Positions 1 through 6,500 of a stretch of 9,158 nucleotides of DNA are shown here, piece after piece. The notes beneath the pieces were generated by a model. The model saw nothing but the letters and a program-made list of their open reading frames with translations. It ran no database searches and was not told the origin of the DNA. Both the position numbers and the translations under genes were made by a program. This stretch comes from Chloroflexales bacterium (GTDB taxonomy: Bacteria; Chloroflexota; Chloroflexia; Chloroflexales; Chloroflexaceae): NCBI GenBank assembly GCA_013336035.1, contig JAAXUL010000007.1, positions 1 through 9,158 on the forward strand, in the 5' to 3' direction. How positions within the stretch are numbered: the first letter of the stretch is position 1; every line of letters begins with the position of its first letter.

Positions 1-3000
1 GTGGGCAGCGGCTGGACGCTCTTCAACAACAAGGGCAAGCCGGTGCGCCAGTTCGAGCCCTTCTTCAGCGATACCCACAGGCTGGACAGCGACGCGCGCA
101 TCGGCGTGAGCCCCTGGGCGCTCTACGACCCCCTCGGCCGCGCCGTGGCGACCGTGCACCCCGACCACAGCTGGGAGAAGGTCGTCTTCGACCCGTGGCG
201 GCAGGCCAGCTACGACCGCAACGACACCGTGCTCAACGCCGACGGCTCCACCGACCCCGCCCAGGACCCCGACGTGGGCAGCCTGATCGCGCGGCTGCCG
301 GAGGCGCAGTACCTGCCGACCTGGCATGAGGCGCGCACCGCCCTGGCGGCCAGCAACCCTGAGCGCGTGGCCGCCGAGCAGGCCGCCGTGCACCGTCAGA
401 CCCCGACGGTCGCCCACTTCGACGCCCTGGGACGCCCCTTCCTCACGATCGTGCAGAACCGCTTCGAGCGCGACGGCGCCATCGTCGAGGAGGCCTACCT
501 CACCCGCGTCGATCTGGACATCGAGGGCAACCAGCGGGCCGTGCGCGACGTGGTGGAGCAGGGCGGCGCCCCCGTGGAGCGCCTGGTGATGCGCTACGCC
601 TACGACATGCTCGGCAGCCGCATCCGCCAGGCCAGCATGGAGGCGGGCGAGCGCTGGACCCTCAATGACGTTGCCGGCAACCCGATCCGCGCCTGGGACA
701 GCCGGGGCTTCGCACGGCGCATCACCTACGACGCGCTGCGCCGCACCACCGGCCTGCTCGTGACGGAGAGCGGCGTCGAGCGCCTGGCCGAGCGGCTCGT
801 CTACGGCGAGGGCCACGGGGCCGCAGCCAACCATCGTGGGCGAGTCTTTCAGGTCTTCGACGGCGCGGGGATCGTGACGAGCGAGGCGTACGACTTCAAG
901 GGCAACCTGCTGCGCAGCCGGCGCGACCTGCTGCGCGACTACGACCAGGCGGCGAACTGGGCCCTCGAACTGCCCACCAGCGACGAGCCCTTCACCAGCA
1001 GCACCAGCTACGACGCCCTCAACCGCCCCTCGATGCTGACCACGCCCGACAGCAGTGTCTACCGGCCTGGTTTCAACCAGGCCGGCCTGCTAGAGCAGGT
1101 GGCGGTAAGCCTGCGCGGCGGCCCGAGCGCCCCCTTCGTGAGCAACATCGACTACGACGCCAAGGGTCAGCGCCGCCTGATCGTCTACGCCAACGGGGCC
1201 CGCACCAGCTACGAGTACGAGCCGCGCACCTTCAGGCTCGCCCGGCTGCGCACCACCCGCCCGGCCGACCCCGACGCCACAGCCTCGCTGCTGTTCCAGA
1301 GCCTCGGGGTGGTGCAGGACCTCGGCTACACCTACGACGCCGTCGGCAACCTCACCCGCATCGCCGACGCGGCCCTCAGGACGATCGTCCATAACGGCCA
1401 GAACGTGGAGCCGGCGTGCGCCTACAGCTACGACGCGCGCTACCAGCTGATCGAGGCCAGCGGGCGCGAGCACATCGGCCAGGCGGGGCACGACAGCGCC
1501 CCGGCGAGCGGCAACCGGCGCGACTTCGACTTCGTGGGGCTGGCCCACCCGAACGACACCCAGGCCATGCGCCGCTACAGCGAGCGCTACGCATACGACG
1601 ACGCCGGCAACCTGCGCCTGGTGCGCCACAGCGCCAGCGGCGGCAGCTGGACGCGTAGCTACGAGTACACCGCCGCCAGCCTGCTCGACCCTGCCACCCA
1701 GAGCAACCGGCTTACCCGCACCACCGTCGGCAATGGCGCCGCCCGCAGCGAGACGTACAGCTACAGCGACGCCCAGGGCGTCGATGCGAACGGCTGCATG
1801 ACGGCGATCAACGCCATGGCCCTGGTCTGGGACTTCAAGGAGCAACTCCAGCGGGCGGAGCTGGGCGGCGGCGGCACGGCCTTCTACGTCTACGACGCGA
1901 ACGGCCAGCGGGTGCGCAAAGTGATCGAGACGGCGGGCGGCGCGCGCAGCGAGGAGCGCATCTACCTCGGCGGCTTCGAGATCTACCGCAGGTTCGGGGC
2001 GAACGCCCTCACCCGCGAGACCCTCCACGTGATGGACGACCAGCAGCGCATCGCCCTGGTGGAGACCGAGACGGCCCCGGCGCTGGGCGCGCCCCTGGTG
2101 CGCTTTCAGCTCGGCAATCACCTCGGCTCTGCCAGCCTGGAGCTGGATGCGGGCGGCGCCCTGATCAGCTACGAGGAGTACCACCCCTTCGGCACCTCAT
2201 CGTTCCAGGCCGGGCGCAGCGCCGCCGAGGTGAGCCTCAAGCGCTACCGCTACACCGGCAAGGAGCGCGACGAGGAGACCGGGTTCGCCTACCACGAAGC
2301 CCGCTACTGCGCGCCGTGGCTGGGGCGCTGGACCTCCGCCGACCCTGGCGGCCTGGCCGACGGGCCAAACCTCTACCGCTACGCCCGCAACAACCCGATC
2401 AGGCTCAACGACCCCTCGGGTATGGACCCGCCCGACGATGCGCCGCTCACGGTCACGCCCCTGCTGACCCAGGTGGACCTCACGGGCGTCTCGGCCAACC
2501 TTCAGTTTCGCAACCTGCTGTCTTCGGATCGCTCTGTCTCCGGCACCGGGGTCGTCGGCGTCCACGCGCGCTCCAGCTTCGCCCTCGGCATCCCGCCCCT
2601 GCGCTTCACAACCACGGGCATCGGCGATCTCTCCACCACCCTCGGCGTAGACACCCAGGCGGGCAGGGCGGCGGCGACCGTGGAAGGCGGCGTGGTGCTG
2701 GGCGACCCCACGGGCCTGCACCTGGCCGCCACCGGGAGCGGCAGCCTGAGCATCCCCGTCCCCGAGCGCCTCGTGCTGCGCGGGCTGCCCGGCTCGCTGC
2801 TGCTGCCCGCCGTTTCGCGGGGCGAGGGCGACGTGCACCTCAGCGGCTTCCTCTCGGCGGGCCGGATCTCGCTGGTGAGCTTCACCGCTGACGCCGCCCT
2901 GGCGGGCGGGCGCTTCAGCGGCAGCCTCGACGCCACTACGATCGCCAACGTTGGGCGGCTGCACCTTGATGTGGCTGGCAACGTGAGCGCCGAGGGGGCG

Positions 3001-3534
3001 ACCTCGCTTCAGTCCGCGAACCTGAGCGCCAGCGTCAACGTGCCCTTCGTAGGCCTCGACGCCCGCGCCACCGGCGCCGGCAACGCCGACGGCAGCCTGT
3101 CGATACGCGGCAGCGCCGACCTGCGTCTGTTCTACCTGCCCTCGCTGCACATCGATGTCGCCGGCACCGCGTCTACCACAGAGGCGAACTTCGCCGGCAC
3201 CTTCCGCGGGCCCGGCCCGCTCTTCACCTCCTATATCACCGGCGACTTCCGGCTCGGCACCCGCAGCGGCATCGCGGCGAACGCGGGGGTCTTCGGCCTC
3301 ACCTACTCGCCGAGCGTCAGCGTCACTGACCCGGCGCCGCCGAGCCCCGGCCTCAGGGCCGTCGCCGGCGAGCCGCGCACGCCCTGGACGCCGGGCGGCC
3401 TCACCGTCGGGGCCTCCTTCTTCCAGTACTCGCAGGGCAACTTCAACTATATCTCGGGCGGGTTCATGCCGGATCTCAGCTCGAACTTCGTGAGCAACCC
3501 GCGCTTCGGGGTGACGGCCCAGTGGCACTTCTAG
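1..3534 (+). CDS. Tc toxin BC-fusion protein (TcB C-terminal end + TcC/Rhs), 5'-partial
   Basis: This is the C-terminal 1177 residues of a Tc-complex cocoon protein. The reading frame is open at the left edge, and the GTG at base 1 is not taken as a start because TcB-like sequence is already under way. Residues 1-115 resemble the end of TcB (FNNKGKPVR, YDPLGRAVATVHP, WEKVVFDPW, LPEAQYLPTW). From about residue 130 a TcC-like part follows, with TPTVAHFDALGRPFLT, DIEGNQRAV and QASMEAGERWTLNDVAGNP. YD repeats occur at Y42, Y201, Y243, Y297, Y445, Y477, Y532 and Y631. The Rhs core-associated domain spans about 701-807 (RYTGKERDEETG at 750), and a variable C-terminus spans 809-1177. In characterised Tc toxins the B and C proteins form a hollow beta-shell that encloses the self-cleaved C-terminus until TcA docks. 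Here B and C are one chain, as in several non-enterobacterial loci. The TcA gene follows 31 bases downstream. The family assignment is firm; the cargo function is unknown. Confidence 0.92.
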   Translation: MGSGWTLFNNKGKPVRQFEPFFSDTHRLDSDARIGVSPWALYDPLGRAVATVHPDHSWEKVVFDPWRQASYDRNDTVLNADGSTDPAQDPDVGSLIARLPEAQYLPTWHEARTALAASNPERVAAEQAAVHRQTPTVAHFDALGRPFLTIVQNRFERDGAIVEEAYLTRVDLDIEGNQRAVRDVVEQGGAPVERLVMRYAYDMLGSRIRQASMEAGERWTLNDVAGNPIRAWDSRGFARRITYDALRRTTGLLVTESGVERLAERLVYGEGHGAAANHRGRVFQVFDGAGIVTSEAYDFKGNLLRSRRDLLRDYDQAANWALELPTSDEPFTSSTSYDALNRPSMLTTPDSSVYRPGFNQAGLLEQVAVSLRGGPSAPFVSNIDYDAKGQRRLIVYANGARTSYEYEPRTFRLARLRTTRPADPDATASLLFQSLGVVQDLGYTYDAVGNLTRIADAALRTIVHNGQNVEPACAYSYDARYQLIEASGREHIGQAGHDSAPASGNRRDFDFVGLAHPNDTQAMRRYSERYAYDDAGNLRLVRHSASGGSWTRSYEYTAASLLDPATQSNRLTRTTVGNGAARSETYSYSDAQGVDANGCMTAINAMALVWDFKEQLQRAELGGGGTAFYVYDANGQRVRKVIETAGGARSEERIYLGGFEIYRRFGANALTRETLHVMDDQQRIALVETETAPALGAPLVRFQLGNHLGSASLELDAGGALISYEEYHPFGTSSFQAGRSAAEVSLKRYRYTGKERDEETGFAYHEARYCAPWLGRWTSADPGGLADGPNLYRYARNNPIRLNDPSGMDPPDDAPLTVTPLLTQVDLTGVSANLQFRNLLSSDRSVSGTGVVGVHARSSFALGIPPLRFTTTGIGDLSTTLGVDTQAGRAAATVEGGVVLGDPTGLHLAATGSGSLSIPVPERLVLRGLPGSLLLPAVSRGEGDVHLSGFLSAGRISLVSFTADAALAGGRFSGSLDATTIANVGRLHLDVAGNVSAEGATSLQSANLSASVNVPFVGLDARATGAGNADGSLSIRGSADLRLFYLPSLHIDVAGTASTTEANFAGTFRGPGPLFTSYITGDFRLGTRSGIAANAGVFGLTYSPSVSVTDPAPPSPGLRAVAGEPRTPWTPGGLTVGASFFQYSQGNFNYISGGFMPDLSSNFVSNPRFGVTAQWHF
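2101..2424 (+). other. Rhs core-associated domain with aspartyl autoprotease motif
   Basis: This sub-region of the BC protein (residues 701-808) is the conserved segment that closes the Rhs/TcC shell. Visible motifs are LGNHLGSASLELD near 704, YEEYHPFGT, RYTGKERDEETG at 750, GRWTSADPGGLADG at 775 and NNPIRLNDPSGM ending at M808. Tc C proteins cleave themselves with an arginine and two aspartates. By alignment from memory with the YenC2/TccC family, these correspond to R768, D781 and D804, all present, with the 23-residue spacing between the two aspartates kept. Cleavage is predicted at or next to M808, which aligns with the Leu/Met cleavage position of relatives. One deviation is C770 where most relatives have Tyr (ARYCAPW instead of RYYxPW). 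Activity is inferred, not shown. Confidence 0.85.
2425..3531 (+). other. Variable C-terminal cargo region of the TcC part, beta-rich, unknown function
   Basis: Residues 809-1177 follow the predicted self-cleavage site, where Tc toxins and Rhs proteins carry exchangeable effectors. I recognise no effector family. I see none of the ADP-ribosyltransferase, nuclease, deaminase or protease signatures I know. The sequence is rich in G, S, A, T, L and V with alternating hydrophobic residues, suggesting many beta strands. A motif of the form [LV]H[LI]xxxG recurs at residues 906, 945, 987 and 1049. I count no Lys, no Cys, about 20 Arg and about 25 Asp+Glu. A Pro-rich stretch (TDPAPPSPGLR) precedes a final Gly/aromatic segment ending GVTAQWHF, an alternating pattern like the last strand of outer-membrane barrels. 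It could be a pore-forming or membrane-inserting cargo, a structural tail, or a misleading low-complexity beta protein. Confidence 0.6.
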
Positions 3535-3565
3535 CGCCGCTCGCGTAGACACAGGGAAGCGACCT
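3535..3565 (+). promoter_or_regulatory. Short intergenic gap with ribosome binding site for the TcA gene
   Basis: Only 31 bases separate the TAG of the BC gene from the ATG of the TcA gene. The purine-rich AGGGAAG at 3553-3559 lies 6 bases before the ATG at 3566, a good Shine-Dalgarno match that supports this start. I see no inverted repeat resembling a terminator and no room for a clear promoter, so co-transcription of the two genes is likely. Confidence 0.75.
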
Positions 3566-6500
3566 ATGCACCCGATCTCAGCCCCCCTCAGCCCTGGCGA
3601 CCAGGGCCCCGATGTTGTCAATCTGCAGGACGGCCTGCGGCGCATCCTCGCCGCCTCCGTGCTCGACCTCGACGAGGGCACCCGCGACGAGCTGCTGCGC
3701 GGCCTGGCCGAGGAGTCGCGCGCGCGGGTCTACGCGGACGCCACCGCCAAGACCGTGACGATCTTCCAGGAGCGGCAGCAGCTCGAGCCCAGCGGGGCGA
3801 TCGACGAGAAGAGCGCCGAGCGCCTGAACCGTGTCCTGGAGGAGATCGGCGGCTTCGGCGACGGCGACGGCGGCGATCTGAGCTTGCTCCTTGGTGTGCT
3901 CCAGGAGCAGGCCCAATCACTGCGCGAGATCAACGCCGGCACCAGCCGGCTCGCCGCCATCGAGGCCAGCCTGGGCGCCCTGCCCGACGCCGCCACCGTC
4001 CGGGCGATCAAGGCGGGCACCGACCAGATCGGGGCCATCGGCGGGCACATCGCCTCCCTCGCCGAGCGCGCCACCTTCCTGGATCTCCACGCCCGTGGCG
4101 ACGCGGTGCGCGCGGCGCACGAGCAGCTGGCCAGGGCCGGCTTCGCCCTGCCCGCCGGCGAGCGCGACGCGGGCCTCTTCGGCGTCGGCACCCGCGACGC
4201 GCTGCTGCAGCTCCAGGAGCGCTTCAAGCTGGCGCGCACCGGCGTCCTCGACGACGCGACCCGCAACGCCCTCGCCATCGCCGTCGGCGCCGCCCAGAAC
4301 GAGGCCCGCATCGAGGGCCAGGTCTTCCTCGACAGCGGCCTGCCCGCCCAGGGACTCTCGCTGCGGCTCGTCGTCAAGGGCTTCGGCGACGAGGCGAAGG
4401 AGCTGGGCACGCTCCAGACCGACGGGCAGGGCTTCTACGCCCTACCCTTCGAGTGGACGGGCGCCTTGAGCAACCTGGAGATCCACGCGCTCAACCCCGA
4501 TGGAAGCACCCGCAGGCTGGCCCAGCCCAGGGCGAAGCTCGGTCGCAACGAGGTGATCAACCTGGTGGCGCCCAGCGCCCTGCAGCCCGCCGTCGCCGAG
4601 TACCGCCGCCTGACGGACTCGCTCACCCCGCACATCGGCCAGATGGAGCGCCTGGCCGGCGCCGTGGAGAACGCCGAGCGCCAGGACCTGAGCGTGCTGC
4701 ACCGCGCCACCGGCTGGGACGCCCGCATGATCGCCCTCGCCGCCATGGCCGAGCAGCTGCACACCGGCGCGGGCGCCGCGCTCGACCAGGAGGGCCTCTA
4801 CGGCCTGCTGCGCGCCGGCCTCCCCTCCGACAGGTTCGCCCTGGCCCAGGTGGACGCCGAGACCGTCGAGCGGGCCCTCACCACCGTGCGCGACGCCGGC
4901 ATTGTGGGCATGAGCGATCCCGCAATCGGCGCGTTCAAGGCCGGGTTCCAGCGTTTCGCCAACAAGGTGCGCCTCGCCGTCCCCGCCCCCGGCGCCCTCT
5001 CCACCTACAGCCAACTCCTCGCGGCCTCGGGGCTCAGCCAGGAGCAGCAGGACGCCTTCGGCCCGGTGTTCCTTAGCCACACCGGCAGCGGCGAGCAGCT
5101 CTGGGAGCGCGCCCGCCAGGCCGGGCTCGACGACAGGCAGATCGGCGCGCTACAGCTCCAGGGCAAGCTGGCCTTCCTCACCGGCAACAGCGAGGCCCTG
5201 GTCTCGAAGCTGGCGCAGCAGGAGATCAGCGACCCCGCCCAGCTGGTCGACCAGGACCTGTACCAGCCAGAGCGCTGGAAGGCCGAGCTCTCGGCCATGG
5301 CCGCCGACGACGAGGGGCTGGCCGCCCTTATCCCCGTTACCTACGCCGGCGCCACGACCCAGGAGCGCCTCGATGCCTACGCCGAAGACATGGCGCGCAA
5401 GGTGCGGGTGAGCTACCCCACCCAGGTGATCGGGCGCCTGATCGAGCGGGACGAGGCCGACGCCTTCGCCCTCGGCGCGGCCAGGGGCGACACCGTCACC
5501 CTGCTGAAGCAGGCCGCCGGCCAGGGCTTCCGCCTCGGCCAGACCCCCGTCACAAGCTTTCTCATGGCCCACCCCGGCGTGAAGGGCGAGCTGGACGACA
5601 CGCAGTTCGAGACGGCCCGGCACGAGCTGAAGAAGCTGCAGCGCGCCTACCAGATCACGCCGGCCAACGAGTCCATGACGGCCCTGATGAGCCTCGGGCT
5701 GCACTCGGCCTACGATGTGGTCGCCGTGACCGAGGATCAGTTCATCGACCTGTACGGCCCCAAGTTCCCCTCGGTCGAGCAGGCCCGCATGGTCTACCGC
5801 AAGGCCAAACAGGTCACGAACGTAACCTACAACCTGTTCACGATCGCCAAGACCATGGAGAGCAGCCCGCCCATCCACGGTCTGTCGGCGCCGTCGGCCG
5901 TGCGCGAGGGCGTGCGCAACGAGCTGATCAAGCACTTCCCGACCATGGAGTCGCTGTTCGGCTCCCTCGACTTCTGCGAGTGCGAGCACTGTCGCTCGGT
6001 GCTGAGCCCCGCCGCCTACCTGGTCGATCTGCTGCAGCTCGTCGATATCGAGCCGGCAGTGTGGGAAAATTTCCTGGCCCGCTGGAAGGCCACCCACAAC
6101 GACGAGAAATACACCGACAGCTTCGAGAAGCCGTACGAGGCCCTGATCGCGCGGCGGCCCGACCTGCCCCACATCCAGCTCACCTGTGAGAACACCAACG
6201 TCGCCTTGCCCTACATCGACATCGTGAACGAGATCCTGGAGTACTACGTCGCGAACGGCGGGCTCGCCGCTGCGGCCGCCCGCGACACCGGCGACGCCAG
6301 CAGCGCCGAGCTCCTCGCCGAGCCCCAGAACGTGATCCGCGCGGCCTACGACCGGCTGCTCGAGGCCTGCTACCCGCTCGCCCTGCCCTTTGACCTCTGG
6401 CTGGAGACGGTGCGGCAGTTCTGCCAGTTCTTCGACACGCCCCTCGCCCAGCTCCTAGAGACCTTTCGCCGCGAGGACACCCTCTTCGCCCCCACCCAGC

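Noticed and set aside
1..3. GTG at the first base as a true start codon
   Set aside because: The sequence directly after it is internal TcB-like sequence, and TcB-TcC fusions extend far upstream. The frame is simply cut by the window.
1090..2184. Minus-strand open frame opposite the Rhs core
   Set aside because: The plus strand carries unmistakable YD repeats here. The minus translation is low-complexity and GC-driven.
2425..3531. Separate downstream gene (orphan Rhs tip or outer-membrane protein) instead of a fused C-terminus
   Set aside because: The frame is continuous from the Rhs core with no stop, and no start with a convincing ribosome binding site was seen near the junction.
2197..3681. 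Long open frame on the minus strand (494 codons) opposite the TcC C-terminus
   Set aside because: It spans the end of the BC gene and the start of TcA and shows no recognisable motif. It reads as biased A/G/R/V-rich sequence, expected opposite GC-rich codons.
3856..3877. GGCGAC short repeat as a functional DNA element
   Set aside because: It is in frame and simply encodes the GDGDGGD hinge, with too few units to suggest a phase-variable repeat.
5150..6172. Minus-strand open frame opposite the VRP1 region
   Set aside because: The plus frame encodes the conserved SPAAYLVDLL motif. The antisense product has no family features.
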